Positions 22,961-32,283 of a stretch of DNA of 64,000 nucleotides are shown here, in pieces (position 1 is the first letter of the stretch; each line of letters opens with the position of its first letter). The notes under the pieces were generated by a model. That model made no database searches. It saw only the letters and a program-made list of their open reading frames with translations, and had not been told where the DNA came from. A program made the translations under genes and the position numbers. Origin of the DNA: Opitutaceae bacterium (GTDB lineage Bacteria > Verrucomicrobiota > Verrucomicrobiia > Opitutales > Opitutaceae). Location: assembly GCA_005792355.1 (NCBI GenBank), contig SXSC01000146.1, forward strand, positions 1 through 64,000, written 5' to 3'.

Positions 22961-25531
22961 CTACGGCTGTCGCATCAGCTCGGAGGCGGCGACGAGGTGG
23001 ATGAGTTCGCGGAGGGTGTGGTTTTTCGCTTTCCAATCGGTCTGCAGGCGGCGGAGGGCGGGCTGGTCGGCGAAACCGAGCGGGCGGCCCAGCGCGTAGG
23101 TAAGGAGGCGGTGCGCGAGGTTGTGCGCGAGGAGGCCGGGGTGCTGCACGAGGTAGGCGCGGATGTCGGCGGGACTGCTGACGGGCTGGCCGCGATACTC
23201 GCCGGTGGTGTCGATGGCGGCGCCGTTCGGATAGGTGCGGCGGAAGTGGCCGATGGGATCGTAGGCTTCGAGCGCGTAGCCGAGGGGATCGATCCTGGCG
23301 TGGCAGTCGGCACAGGCCTGGACGTTGCGATGTTTCTCCAGTTGCTGACGGATGGTGGTGGCGCCGCGGATGTCGGGCTCGATCGGCGGCACGTCGGGCG
23401 GCGGCGGGCTGGGCGGTGTGCCGAAGATTTTTTCGAGCAACCAGACGCCGCGCGTTACGGGGGAGGTCTCGACGCCGTTGGCGGTGACAGTGAGGATGCT
23501 GGCCTGGCCGAGCAACCCGCGCCGCGCTGAATCGGCGGGCAGGCGCAAGCGTTGCAGGGCGTCGCCGCGGACGTCGGGCAGTTCGTAGAGCCGCGCGAGG
23601 CCGGCATTGAGATAGGTGAAGTCGGCATCGACGAGCGCGGTGACGGGTCGGTCGGCGCGGACGAGTTCGGCGATGAAGCGCCAGGTTTCCTCCTTCATCG
23701 CGGGTTCGAGACGGTCGATGTGATAGGCGGGAAAAGTTTCTTTCGCTGGCGGCATGGTGCCGAGCTTGTTCAAGCCGAGCCACTGCTCGGTGAAGAGGCG
23801 CAGGAAGCGGTCGCCGCGCGGCGAATCGAGCAGGCGGTCGGTTTCACGGCGGATGGCGGCGGGATCGAGCGGGCCATTGGCGGCGAGCGAACGGAGCGAT
23901 TCATCGGGCGGACCGGCGGTGAGGAAGTAGGCGAGGCGCGTGGCGAGTTGTCGCGGGGTGATCGTCTTCGCGTCGGTTTCCGGCTCGGAGAGAAACAAGA
24001 ACTCCGAAGAGCAAACCAGGACTTTGAAGACAGGCCGCGCGGCGTCGGCGTAGCGGGTCTTGCCATCGAGACGCTCCTGCACGGCGCTCACGTAGGGGGC
24101 GAGGTCCTCACCCTTTACCTCGCGACGAAACAGGCGGCTGGCGAGGCCTTGCAACTCGGTGTGGAGTCGGGCGGGCTCGATTTGTATTTCATCGGGCGCG
24201 ATCTTTGCAAACAGCAGCGACCGGGCGGGGTGCGGTGGGTCGTCGCGCAGCGGGCCGGTGACCTGCCAGTAGCGCAGGCGGATTTCGGGGCCTTGGTAGA
24301 GGTGCTGGTAGAGTTGGTCGCGCTCGGCTCGCAGGGCGAGGTTCTCCCAGACGTGTTTTTCGATCTGCGGCACGCTGGGGTCGTATTTGTAGAGCTTGGT
24401 GGAGATGAACTGGCCGCGCGTGCCTTTCGGCGGGCCGTCGATCCAGGAGAGATAAGGCTGGGTGCCGCGATCCAGCCAGATGCGGGCGCGCACGGTCGTG
24501 TAGCGCCCGTCGGGCAGCTCGGTGGTGTGGACGATGTTGGCCGGGAGGAGCCGCCAGCTGTTGCCTCCTATTTTCATCGACTCGCCTTGCCGGCCGATGC
24601 CGAGCTGCATGGGCTGCGATTCGTCGTAGTAGGACTTCAGGCCCTCGTAGTATTTTTCCGCGCCTCCCAGCATCAGATCCTGGCCATACGGGTGATGCCG
24701 GTTCGCGGCGGTGGCCTCGACTTCGATCTCATACCAGCCGGAATGGGGCACACCGGCGGTGCCCAGCCGGCCAAGGAAGAGCTTTCCGTCGTAAATGAGC
24801 TCCCGATTTCGCAGGCCTTGGCTGAGGTGGATGTAGGCGGGGCCTTGCGCTTTCTCGGCGCTGATGACGCCCAGCCCGAAGGCGCCCTGGGTGGTGGCGT
24901 TGAGTCCGGCGCCGGCGTCCGGGTTGTCCCGCCATTGCCGGGCCTCGGGCTTGCCGTTCACTTCCGCGAGGTCGTAAGCGTGATCGAGCACCGCATCGGC
25001 GGCCTGCAGATACTGTTCCAGATGATGCCGCGAGGTGCGCAACGCGGAACCGATATTGCGAAAGCCTTCCAGCTCCTCATCGCCCGGAAAGCGGCCGGTG
25101 GGGTCGAAGTCGCCCGCGAACCCGAAGAGGTCCTGCACGGTGTGCAGATACTCCGCGCGGTTCAGGCGGCGATGCACCACCCGCCCGCCCCGGGACCGGG
25201 CGGCGGCATGCGCCTCGGTGAGCTGCCCCTCGATCCAGGCGAGCAGGGCGCGGCGCTCCTCGTCGGTCGGTTGCTGCTTCTTCGCCGGCGGCATCTCGCC
25301 AAGTTGGAGTTGGTGCATCACCTCCTGCCAGCGTTCCGCGATCGCGAGGTCGGTGCCGATCCGGAAAGGCAGGTCGTCCAGCCGACGGTCGCCCTTGCGC
25401 TCGACGTCGTCGTGGCAGCCGAGGCAGTAGCGATCGAGAAACGTCTGCGCTTTCGCCGCCGCCAGATCGGCCGCGGGGAGTGCACTGGGGAGACCGAGGC
25501 CGATGAGGCCGGCGAGCAACGACAGGCGCAT
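22961..25531 (-). CDS. DUF1592-type secreted protein with N-terminal cytochrome c motif
   Basis: 856 aa, a planctomycete/verrucomicrobial multi-domain protein (DUF1587, DUF1595, DUF1592, DUF1588, DUF1585 in that order). A signal peptide (1-20) precedes a single haem site CLGCH at residues 36-40. HRRLNRAEYLHTVQDLFGF marks DUF1587, LATRLAYFLTAGPPDESLRS DUF1592, RRGLLGQASILTVTANGVET and SPVTRGVWLLEKIFG DUF1588, and CADCHARIDPLGYALEAYDP DUF1585, which also carries a second CxxCH. Such proteins are exported and may be electron-transfer enzymes; the reaction is not established. It begins 1 bp after the stop of the DUF1552 gene, the usual pairing. Confidence 0.88.
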   Translation of the reverse strand: MRLSLLAGLIGLGLPSALPAADLAAAKAQTFLDRYCLGCHDDVERKGDRRLDDLPFRIGTDLAIAERWQEVMHQLQLGEMPPAKKQQPTDEERRALLAWIEGQLTEAHAAARSRGGRVVHRRLNRAEYLHTVQDLFGFAGDFDPTGRFPGDEELEGFRNIGSALRTSRHHLEQYLQAADAVLDHAYDLAEVNGKPEARQWRDNPDAGAGLNATTQGAFGLGVISAEKAQGPAYIHLSQGLRNRELIYDGKLFLGRLGTAGVPHSGWYEIEVEATAANRHHPYGQDLMLGGAEKYYEGLKSYYDESQPMQLGIGRQGESMKIGGNSWRLLPANIVHTTELPDGRYTTVRARIWLDRGTQPYLSWIDGPPKGTRGQFISTKLYKYDPSVPQIEKHVWENLALRAERDQLYQHLYQGPEIRLRYWQVTGPLRDDPPHPARSLLFAKIAPDEIQIEPARLHTELQGLASRLFRREVKGEDLAPYVSAVQERLDGKTRYADAARPVFKVLVCSSEFLFLSEPETDAKTITPRQLATRLAYFLTAGPPDESLRSLAANGPLDPAAIRRETDRLLDSPRGDRFLRLFTEQWLGLNKLGTMPPAKETFPAYHIDRLEPAMKEETWRFIAELVRADRPVTALVDADFTYLNAGLARLYELPDVRGDALQRLRLPADSARRGLLGQASILTVTANGVETSPVTRGVWLLEKIFGTPPSPPPPDVPPIEPDIRGATTIRQQLEKHRNVQACADCHARIDPLGYALEAYDPIGHFRRTYPNGAAIDTTGEYRGQPVSSPADIRAYLVQHPGLLAHNLAHRLLTYALGRPLGFADQPALRRLQTDWKAKNHTLRELIHLVAASELMRQP

Positions 25532-25532
25532 A

Positions 25533-26789
25533 TTAGACGAGCAGTTGGTTCAGGTTGCCGTTGCTCGTGCCGAAGCGGTCGCGCTCGACACCCATCTGCT
25601 GGAGGAGCGTGACGAAGAGGTTGCACATCGGCGTCTGCTGCCGGTTCTGCTTGGGAAAAAACAGGTGGCGACCGTGGCGGAACCCGCCGCCGGCCAGCAG
25701 CACGGGCAGGTTGGTATTGGCGTGGGAACTGGCGTTGCCCATGCCGCTGCCGAAGACGACCGCGGTGTGATCGAGCACGCTGCCGCCGCCGATGTCCTTC
25801 ATCGCGGCAAGCCGGCCGAGAAAATGGTCCAACTCACCCATCAGCGCGGACTCGACGACGTGCAGTTGCCGCAGCTTCTCGGTATCCTGGCCGCTGTGCG
25901 AGAGATCGTGGTAGCCGCGATTGATGCCGGCAATTTTCGTGACCGGCAAACCACCGCCGATGTTCAGCGTGATGATGCGCGTGGCATCGGCCTGCAGCGC
26001 CAGCGCAGCGAGATCGAAGTTCGCCCGCACCTTGTCCATGCAGCCGTCATTGGACCACGTGGGTTTCGGGCCGGCGGTCACCGGCAGCGGCTTGTCCAGC
26101 CAGGCGATATTCGTGGCGTTGGCCCGCTCGAAGTCGCGCATCGCGCCCATGAACTCGTCGATCTTTTCGCGATCCCAGCGATCCAGCTGCGGGGCCAGGC
26201 GCTTGGCATCCCGCGCGATGAGCGAGAGGACGGATTCATTCTCGGCCAGCGCCGCGCGCTTGGCGGCCGTGGCGACCCCGCGCTGTGGTTTGAAGAGGAG
26301 GTCGAACGCCGCCCCGGGGTCCTCCAGTTTCGGCACCGCGATGCCGGAGCGCGTCCACGAGATGGCATCACCGCCGCCCACGCCAAAGCAGAGCGAGGGA
26401 AACCGCGTCAAGCCGCCGCAATGCTCCTCCACCAGCTGGTCCAGCGACACGCAGCCATCCGCGAAGCTGCCCGCCTGCTCGCGGCGCACGCCGCTGAGAA
26501 ACGCATGCACGCCGTAGTGGCCGCCTTGCACGCTCGGGTGATCCAGCTGGGAAAAGACCGTCATCTTCTCCCGCCAGTGCGCCAGCGGCTTCAGCAGCGG
26601 CGTGAGTTCCAGCCCGGGTCCTTGGCTCGCCGGGAAAAACGATTCCGGCCGCAGCCCGAAATCCAGCCCGATGCAGACCAGCCGGCGCGGCGCCGCCTTG
26701 GCCTCGGCGCCGCGCAGAGCCAGCGGAGAGAACCACGGGAAACTCAGCGCCGTGGCGCCGAGGGTTTGGAGGAAGTGTCGTCGATGCAT
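25533..26789 (-). CDS. DUF1552 secreted protein
   Basis: 418 aa from ATG 26789 (26792 also possible). The N-terminus MHRRHFLQTLGATALSFPW has a Tat-like RRHF signal. Conserved DUF1552 stretches are LVCIGLDFGLRPESFFP, SQLDHPSVQGGHYGVHAFLS, SLDQLVEEHCGG, PSLCFGVGGGD and DHTAVVFGSGMGNASSHANT. It is the standard partner of DUF1592 proteins; the pair is probably exported together and shares an unknown oxidative role. The 104 bp upstream, up to the ATPase stop, would hold the promoter. Part of a TGACGAAAAACC block occurs at 26945-26961 within the ATPase 3' end. Confidence 0.88.
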   Translation of the reverse strand: MHRRHFLQTLGATALSFPWFSPLALRGAEAKAAPRRLVCIGLDFGLRPESFFPASQGPGLELTPLLKPLAHWREKMTVFSQLDHPSVQGGHYGVHAFLSGVRREQAGSFADGCVSLDQLVEEHCGGLTRFPSLCFGVGGGDAISWTRSGIAVPKLEDPGAAFDLLFKPQRGVATAAKRAALAENESVLSLIARDAKRLAPQLDRWDREKIDEFMGAMRDFERANATNIAWLDKPLPVTAGPKPTWSNDGCMDKVRANFDLAALALQADATRIITLNIGGGLPVTKIAGINRGYHDLSHSGQDTEKLRQLHVVESALMGELDHFLGRLAAMKDIGGGSVLDHTAVVFGSGMGNASSHANTNLPVLLAGGGFRHGRHLFFPKQNRQQTPMCNLFVTLLQQMGVERDRFGTSNGNLNQLLV

Positions 26790-26893
26790 CATCGTTGTTC
26801 GATTTTTGGGATACGTAGGTGCGTTTAGTCCCGCGTCGGCATCATGGGTGATTTCCAGCAGATTCAGATCTCCGCAAGATAGAGTGGCATTCC

Positions 26894-28294
26894 TCATCTT
26901 ACGCGGTCTTGAGTCAATTTACTGTTCGATATTGTGCCGGAGAAACTCAGGTTTTTCGTCAGCCCTCTCACGCCCCCACCGCCTTCCAGCATCCATTCCC
27001 AGGCCGGACGCACGGTGACGCCTTTCGGTGCTTCGGCCTGGGCCTGACTCACCCCGGTGGAGCCTGCGGTGAGCAACAGGCCCGGGAGTTTTTTGTGCTC
27101 CGCCATCGCCTCCTGCATGGCTCGGAACTCGCGCGCCCGCGTCTCCGCATCGCTCATGTCTGCACAGACCTGGATCAGCGCCGGCTTGCCGACGGGCGGT
27201 GTGGCGAGGAAATCCACCTCATAGCCACTGCTGGTGCGCACATACGCACGCTCGCATTTGCGGCGCTCCAGTTCGACGAGCACCGCCGTTTCCAAAGCAT
27301 GTCCCGTGTTTGGCCGGCCCGTGCGATCAAACGCGGCGATGAGACCCGCATCCACCGGGTAGGCTTTGCGCGGGTTCGCCTGGCGCTGGCGCTCGCTGGC
27401 CGTGTGCAGCGGCACCAGTCGGATCATGAACGCATCCTCCAAGTGCCCGAGCATGGCATGAAGCCCATCCTTCGACACGGCGATACCCTGCGATTTCTGA
27501 TCGGTAAAAAAACGGTGCATGCTGAACAGACCCGCCGCCGCGCCCAGCAGTTGCCGTGTGAGGCGGCGCAGCGCGACCACATTTGTGACGCCGTGACGCT
27601 CCACCACGTCCCGGAGGATGACGGAGTCCACGTAGCCTTGGAGCAGCGGCAACCGGTCCTGGGTCGCCAGACCCTGCGCCTCTGGAAAGCCGCCGTTGAG
27701 CAGAAACTCCGCAAAACGCTTCTCCACCGCCGAGCGTTTCGCCTTGGGCAAAAAGGCCGGGTCGCCCTCCGGTTCCGCGTTCTGATGCCGCAAGCACTCG
27801 CGAAAACTGAACGGATGCACGAGCGTCTCCATCGCCCGTCCCCGCAGCGCGGTGGCGATCTCACGGCTGAGCATCTTGGCCGAGGAGCCGCTGACCATGA
27901 CGTCCACCTTCTCCGAATCCATGAGGCGACGCACAAAACTTTCCCAGCCCGGCACGACCTGGATTTCATCGAAATAGAACGTCACCTTCCGCCGGTCGCG
28001 ATGCTGCGGAAAACGGAGAAAATACTCTTCCAGCACCCAATGCAGTTGTGCCGCCTCCATGCCCGCGAGGCGTTCATCATCGAAGTTGAAATAGACCTGG
28101 GTCTCGCGCGGCGCACCCAGCTCCATCCGCTCACGCTGGAGCTGGTGGAGGAAGCAGGTCTTGCCGGCGCGGCGCATCCCGATCACCGCATGCGTTTTTC
28201 CCGGCACCGCCGGCAGGCAAATGTCCCGCCGGGTGATCGCGGGCAGCGCCGACTGCACGGCATCGGCAAGTTTCTGTCGGATCGGTTCTCTCAT
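26894..28294 (-). CDS. AAA ATPase with DUF4143
   Basis: 466 aa. Walker A GMRRAGKT at residues 39-46, Walker B (VTFYFDEIQ) around 105-113, sensor-like [17 protein letters not shown], then the DUF4143 region ([56 protein letters not shown]), all in the standard order. These cytoplasmic ATPases are widespread and of unclear function. AAAGGATA just before the start is a good ribosome site. The last ~22 residues (LTKNLSFSG and onward) are encoded by DNA that resembles the first block of the promoter element, so the C-terminus may have been replaced by intergenic sequence. Confidence 0.85.
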   Translation of the reverse strand: MREPIRQKLADAVQSALPAITRRDICLPAVPGKTHAVIGMRRAGKTCFLHQLQRERMELGAPRETQVYFNFDDERLAGMEAAQLHWVLEEYFLRFPQHRDRRKVTFYFDEIQVVPGWESFVRRLMDSEKVDVMVSGSSAKMLSREIATALRGRAMETLVHPFSFRECLRHQNAEPEGDPAFLPKAKRSAVEKRFAEFLLNGGFPEAQGLATQDRLPLLQGYVDSVILRDVVERHGVTNVVALRRLTRQLLGAAAGLFSMHRFFTDQKSQGIAVSKDGLHAMLGHLEDAFMIRLVPLHTASERQRQANPRKAYPVDAGLIAAFDRTGRPNTGHALETAVLVELERRKCERAYVRTSSGYEVDFLATPPVGKPALIQVCADMSDAETRAREFRAMQEAMAEHKKLPGLLLTAGSTGVSQAQAEAPKGVTVRPAWEWMLEGGGGVRGLTKNLSFSGTISNSKLTQDRVR

Positions 28295-28375
28295 AGGTAT
28301 CCTTTCAGGGCGGAAACAATCGGCTCAAAGTGTCCTTCTGTAAAGGACACATTATTCCAACCGCCCGTAAGCATT

Positions 28376-28560
28376 GGCCTTTGTCGCTGAGGGCGTAGCG
28401 TTGGTCGCCGGGGTAAGCAGCAGGTGAGTTCCTCGTGGTCCACGCTGAGGAGGTGCAGCCAGGTGGCGCGCAGGTCGTGGCTGTGGACTTTGTCCACGGC
28501 GGCTTTGGGGCCGAACTCGTCGGCGGCTACTATGCCAGCTTCCGCGGGGGTGGCAGCGAC
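28376..28560 (-). pseudogene. Frameshifted 3' end of a DUF1501 gene
   Basis: The minus strand reads [20 protein letters not shown] then [13 protein letters not shown], the familiar C-terminus of DUF1501 proteins. Near 28419 the sense switches frame and continues [14 protein letters not shown]. The 5' part is absent. DUF1501 proteins are partners of planctomycete-type cytochrome proteins, so this belongs with the DUF1552/DUF1592 neighbourhood. The remaining sequence of the 28295-28681 gap shows nothing else. Confidence 0.7.
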
Positions 28561-28681
28561 CGCACAAACGTGGGCAACGCCACCTCGCTCTCAGCGTAGA
28601 GACGGAGAAACCGGGCATGGCGTTCTGGTTCGGCGTGGGTGCGAATGGTGGCCGGCTACCAAGTCGTCGCCCATCGCGCGC

Positions 28682-29221
28682 TCATTTGCCGAAAAGTTTT
28701 CGGAAAGTAGCCATCTCGCTGAGTGGCACGGGCCGCTGGCGATACCAGACGGCGTTGTTGGATTGGCGGCCTGCGAGAAGGATGTCTTTGGCTCCGTCGC
28801 CGTCGAGATCGACGATCTTCAGGTCGTAGGCCTGCTGGTCGTTCGTCGTGTCGATGTCGTGCGCGGTGAATTTTCCGCCGCCGAGATTTTCCCACCAGCG
28901 CACCACTTTCGCGCTGAAGGAGCATCCGGCGGCATCCATGTCGCCATCGGCATCGAGCGCGACGGCATGGATCGTCCGACCGCCGCGCGTGTCAGCGATC
29001 TCCACCACGCGCCAGTCCGGCGCGATGATCGCCCACACCTTCGTCTCGCCCGCGGCGACGAGGTCGAGCTTGCCATCGGCATTCACATCCATCGCCGCCA
29101 CGCCCCAGACGCCCTGCGAGAGAGGAAAGGCGTGCCGTTCGAAAACAGGTGCACCCTGTGCGAGCGGGGATGAAATCCCGCCGAGCAGCAGGGCGGTGAG
29201 GAGCGGGATCGCGGGTTTCAC
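28682..29221 (-). CDS. Small secreted VCBS/FG-GAP repeat protein
   Basis: 179 aa with a signal peptide (to about residue 23). Three repeats carry calcium-loop motifs: DVNADGKLDLV, DADGDMDAAG and DLDGDGAKDIL, typical of VCBS/FG-GAP beta-propeller blades. A full propeller needs about seven, so this is either a fragment of a larger protein or a minimal binding module. The leader MKPAIPLLTALLLGG resembles the leader shared by the three secreted proteins at 32601, 34133 and 39196. Substrate unknown. Confidence 0.7.
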   Translation of the reverse strand: MKPAIPLLTALLLGGISSPLAQGAPVFERHAFPLSQGVWGVAAMDVNADGKLDLVAAGETKVWAIIAPDWRVVEIADTRGGRTIHAVALDADGDMDAAGCSFSAKVVRWWENLGGGKFTAHDIDTTNDQQAYDLKIVDLDGDGAKDILLAGRQSNNAVWYRQRPVPLSEMATFRKLFGK

Positions 29222-29224
29222 GGC

Positions 29225-29350
29225 TTACTTCTCGTTCTTCGAAGCGGGTGAACGTGTGCCGAGCTTCGCCTCACCGGCCTGCTGAACGGCCTTGGTGGTG
29301 CCGGGAATCGAAAGGTCGCGCAGGTCGAGGGCTTCGCCTTTGCGGCGCGA
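29225..29350 (-). pseudogene. Short 3' gene fragment, unrecognised
   Basis: An open stretch ending in TAA at 29225-29227 reads GEALDLRDLSIPGTTKAVQQ and then a Lys-rich tail. It looks like the C-terminus of a protein, but there is no start and no family I can name. It directly abuts the stop of the receptor gene at 29351. Confidence 0.3.
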
Positions 29351-31738
29351 CTACCAGCTGAGTGAGGTCGAGAAACGGTAGCCGATGGGCTTGCTCAGAC
29401 CGAATTCTGAGGCGTAGAGCTTGTCGGTCACGTTGTAGACGTTAAGTTGAGTGCGAAGCGAATAGGAACCACGCAGGCGCCACGAGTAGGTGGCGAAGAC
29501 GTCGCCGAAGGCGCGGTTACTGACATAAGTGCGGGCGAGCGGGTTGTTGTTGGGTGCGCTGATGAAGATCCGGTCGTCCCGAACGACGGTGACAGATCCG
29601 CCCAACGAGAATCCGTTCCGGATCGAGTAGCGGACGAGCAGCACCGCGGAGTTATCCGGAGTTTGCGCCAGCTCCTGGCCCACCGTCAGCGGTAATGATT
29701 TATTGCTCTTAACGGATGAATCGAGGTGGGCGTAGCTGAGATTTAAGGAGAGTGCTGAACCAAGATTCGCGCTCACCTCGAATTCATAGCCCTTCACCTG
29801 ATTTTCCCCCGACTGTTCCTGCCACGTCAGGGTTGTGCCCGTGGCGGGTTGGAATTCGGACACGTTGACGACGAGATTCGACTGGCGCACGCGAAAGAGC
29901 CCGGCAGAAAGGCGCAGGCGCTGCTTCGGCAGGTCGAGACGGAATCCCACATCGCCGCCTCCACCCTCGATCGGTCCGGCGAGAAAGGGCTGCTGATTGC
30001 GATCTCGGAGCAGGGTCACCTGAGGACGAAACGTCGTCCCATCGTTCGCATAGATGGAGAACTGCTTGTTGAGATTGTAAACCGCGCCGACCGAGTAGGT
30101 CGACTTGAACTGATTCGCCTGCCCCACCGTGGCCCCGGTGCGCGACACCTGGAAGAATTGCTTGTTGATCAACTCGGGTTCGTCGCGCCGGCCACTGCCC
30201 GTGAAAATCAAGCGGTCGTCGAAAAGTTTCACGTGGTTGATCCAGTAGTAGCCCATTCCCTGGGTGGTATTGGTGAAGTTCCCATCCGGCACCGTGAAGG
30301 TCGACCGCGGGGGCGTGGCCTGGGTCAGATTCCATCCGGCGCCGGGTTTGAGGACATTGGCCACCACCGCCTGGATTCGTTGGGCGGCGGGCAGCTGGGC
30401 GGCGCGTTGCGCCGCGTTGGCCGTCCACCACCAACTGCTGCGCCAGCGGTCTCCGTAGAAGACCTCCTGGTTGTAGTCCGAACCCAGCACCGTCTGCCAC
30501 GAGCCGGCGCGAAAATCAAAGTGACCGAGCAAGTTGATCTGCACCGAATCAGACGCGAGGTTGTCCAGGCCCAGCTGGCCATCCGGTGATGCAAGCAAGT
30601 CACCGACGATGGTCGGGGTTGTCACCGGCTGTCCCGTCGTCGCCGATGGCGCGAGCGTCGAGCCGGCGGCCAGGACCGGCGTGGTGACGAACTTCGAGGT
30701 GATCATGGAATCCCGATCCATGTGGGTGCGCGATGCGGAGGCCCGCAGCCACCAGCGACTGGAGAACTTGTGGTTGAAGTCGGCGGAGAACGCCGTGGTG
30801 ACGACATCGGAGAAGGACTCGGGCGTGTTCGTGTTGCTCCGGCGATTCAGTAGTCCGGACGAGACCGGATCGGTTCCGAGCGTCTGAAAAAGCGCCGACT
30901 GGTTGGCCTCGTTGTTGGGATTGCGCCGACCGGCAAATCCGTCCCAGCGCATATACGCTGGTGCGTCGGTGTGGCGATCGGAGTGCGCCAGCGTCAGTTG
31001 GAGCGTCGTATTGGGCCGAAACGCGTAGCGCAGGCGGGCGTAGAGTTCCCGGGTTTCAAAACCTGTGTATTCGTTGTAGGCGTCGCCCGATTGGTATCTG
31101 AGCGCAACGCGGGAAGTGAGCTTGCTATCGCTGGAAACCGGCCCACCGAAGTCCACGTCGGAAAACCTCTCGCCCCAGCTCCCGATTCCGGCGGTGACCG
31201 AACCCCTGGCCTTGGCGAGGGCGGGCTTGAAGACGTAGTTGAGCGTGCCACCCGGCTCACCCAGGCCGAACAGCGAGCCGGAGGTGCCTTTCAGAATTTC
31301 GACGCGGTCAATGGCGATGCCGGGCGTCTGCAGCGAGTTCATGAAGAGGCCGTCCGCATAGACCCGCACCGAGGACGTGCCGCGGATGAACGGGCGGTTC
31401 TGCGACTTGCTGATGAAATTTTCCGTGGGGTTGACCCCCGCGTTCAACCGGAGCGCCTCGATTTCATTCATAGCGGCGAAATCCCGGAGCAAATCAGCCG
31501 ACAGGACGCTGAGACTGAAAGGCAGATCCTTGGTGTCGACGGCGATTTTCAGGGCGCTGTTGGAGTCGGTCACGGTATAGCCGGAATCAGACGTGGAGCG
31601 CACTTCAAACGGCGAAAGCACGACGGCTTCGTTGCGCGCGTTGCTCGCCGGGGCGGTTTGAGCCGCGAGAGAGGCCATCGCGGCCAGGTTCAGGGAAAGC
31701 AGCAGGGCGCTGCGTGGCCGAAAGGCGATGAGGATCAT
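29351..31738 (-). CDS. TonB-dependent receptor, siderophore-receptor type (locus A)
   Basis: 795 aa from ATG 31738. Signal peptide RSALLLSLNLAAMASLAAQT, then VLSPFEVRSTSDSGYTVTDS, a plug (LPFSLSVLSADLLRDFAAMN, FIRGTSSVRVYADGLF, IDRVEILKGTSGSLFGLGEP) and a barrel ending FSTSLSW with an aromatic final residue. Plug style is that of ferric-siderophore/FhuE-like receptors, though in this family the ligand may be a sugar. It is a close paralogue of the receptor at 49194 and shares leader, plug and barrel blocks. The open frame continues to 31879 through a piece of a PfpI-like gene. Confidence 0.9.
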   Translation of the reverse strand: MILIAFRPRSALLLSLNLAAMASLAAQTAPASNARNEAVVLSPFEVRSTSDSGYTVTDSNSALKIAVDTKDLPFSLSVLSADLLRDFAAMNEIEALRLNAGVNPTENFISKSQNRPFIRGTSSVRVYADGLFMNSLQTPGIAIDRVEILKGTSGSLFGLGEPGGTLNYVFKPALAKARGSVTAGIGSWGERFSDVDFGGPVSSDSKLTSRVALRYQSGDAYNEYTGFETRELYARLRYAFRPNTTLQLTLAHSDRHTDAPAYMRWDGFAGRRNPNNEANQSALFQTLGTDPVSSGLLNRRSNTNTPESFSDVVTTAFSADFNHKFSSRWWLRASASRTHMDRDSMITSKFVTTPVLAAGSTLAPSATTGQPVTTPTIVGDLLASPDGQLGLDNLASDSVQINLLGHFDFRAGSWQTVLGSDYNQEVFYGDRWRSSWWWTANAAQRAAQLPAAQRIQAVVANVLKPGAGWNLTQATPPRSTFTVPDGNFTNTTQGMGYYWINHVKLFDDRLIFTGSGRRDEPELINKQFFQVSRTGATVGQANQFKSTYSVGAVYNLNKQFSIYANDGTTFRPQVTLLRDRNQQPFLAGPIEGGGGDVGFRLDLPKQRLRLSAGLFRVRQSNLVVNVSEFQPATGTTLTWQEQSGENQVKGYEFEVSANLGSALSLNLSYAHLDSSVKSNKSLPLTVGQELAQTPDNSAVLLVRYSIRNGFSLGGSVTVVRDDRIFISAPNNNPLARTYVSNRAFGDVFATYSWRLRGSYSLRTQLNVYNVTDKLYASEFGLSKPIGYRFSTSLSW

Positions 31739-31825
31739 TTTTATTTTTGAGGGGGTTGCAGTCGTTCTGGATGCCCGCTGATAGGAAACTGGATTTTCAG
31801 GGGGATTGGATCCGGGAGGGGTTTT

Positions 31826-31879
31826 CTCAGCCGCGTCGCCCACCACGATGAGTGCCTTGCTGTGGAATGGAGTAGTCAT
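31826..31879 (-). pseudogene. 5' stub of a DJ-1/PfpI-type gene, locus A
   Basis: The first 18 codons (MTTPFHSKALIVVGDAAE) match the stub at 48926 and the start of DJ-1/PfpI proteins. Similarity then stops, and the frame runs on into the receptor gene. ATG 31879 sits just after the -10 box of copy 6, so the promoter was originally that of the PfpI gene. Confidence 0.6.
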
Positions 31880-31887
31880 GGACTCGC

Positions 31888-31953
31888 AGCATAATAGGAT
31901 TGGCAGTCGCCGTCACTACACTCCTTAGTCAGGAAACCTCAGGTTTTTCGTCA
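31888..31953 (-). promoter_or_regulatory. Conserved receptor-promoter element, copy 6
   Basis: Minus strand: block TGACGAAAAACCTGAGG (31937-31953), -35 GTGACG (31911-31916) at the same 37-bp offset as in all copies, 17-bp spacer, -10 TATGCT (31888-31893). With copy 5 it forms the second sequence class (block followed by TTTCCTGACTAA). It lies between a divergent regulator stub and the locus A receptor. Confidence 0.75.
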
Positions 31954-31964
31954 CCCCTTTTTTC

Positions 31965-32135
31965 ATGGCTTCCCGCCGTCTGCGTCCTCCCCGCGTCGCG
32001 CTCCTGGTCGAAACCACGCGCACCTACACCCGCGAACTCCTCGCCGGAGTGCGGCGCTACGTTGCGGCGCACGGCCCTTGGTCGTGATTCATCGAGCTGC
32101 GCGCGCTGGAGTCCGGCCCGCCGCCTTGGCTGAAG
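31965..32135 (+). pseudogene. 5' stub of a XylR-type regulator, with in-frame TGA
   Basis: From ATG 31965 the first ~38 codons (MASRRLRPPRVALLVETTRT, YTRELLAGVRRYVAAHGPW) nearly match the intact regulator at 47679-48842. A TGC-to-TGA change then stops the frame (32086-32088), after which FIELRALESGPPPWLK continues in frame. Past 32135 the gene is replaced by the inverted-repeat element. It is divergent from the locus A receptor exactly as the intact gene is from the locus B receptor. Confidence 0.8.
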
Positions 32136-32136
32136 G

Positions 32137-32281
32137 GCATACCAAAGGGGTCACGTCGGGGCATACCAAAGGGGTCACGTCGCAAGTCTTGACAAGTCGC
32201 AATAACCTATTTCTTCACTGCCCGGTCATGTCTTTCCGATCGATTCGAGGTGTCTGTCAAGACTTGCGACGTGACCCCTTT
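32137..32281. repeat. Tandem 22-bp repeat plus perfect 27-bp inverted repeat
   Basis: A 22-bp unit occurs at 32137-32158 and 32161-32182. The second copy leads into a 27-bp arm (32168-32194, starting AAAGGGGTCACGTCG) that is repeated exactly inverted at 32255-32281, with a 60-bp interior. There is no ORF inside. It separates the regulator stub from a sialidase stub, so it is either a small non-autonomous element or a REP-type hairpin at a deletion junction. Confidence 0.75.
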
Positions 32282-32283
32282 TG

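Noticed and set aside
32137-32182. Two-copy direct repeats considered as a CRISPR start
   Set aside because: Only two units with 2-bp spacing, no spacers and no cas genes in the window.
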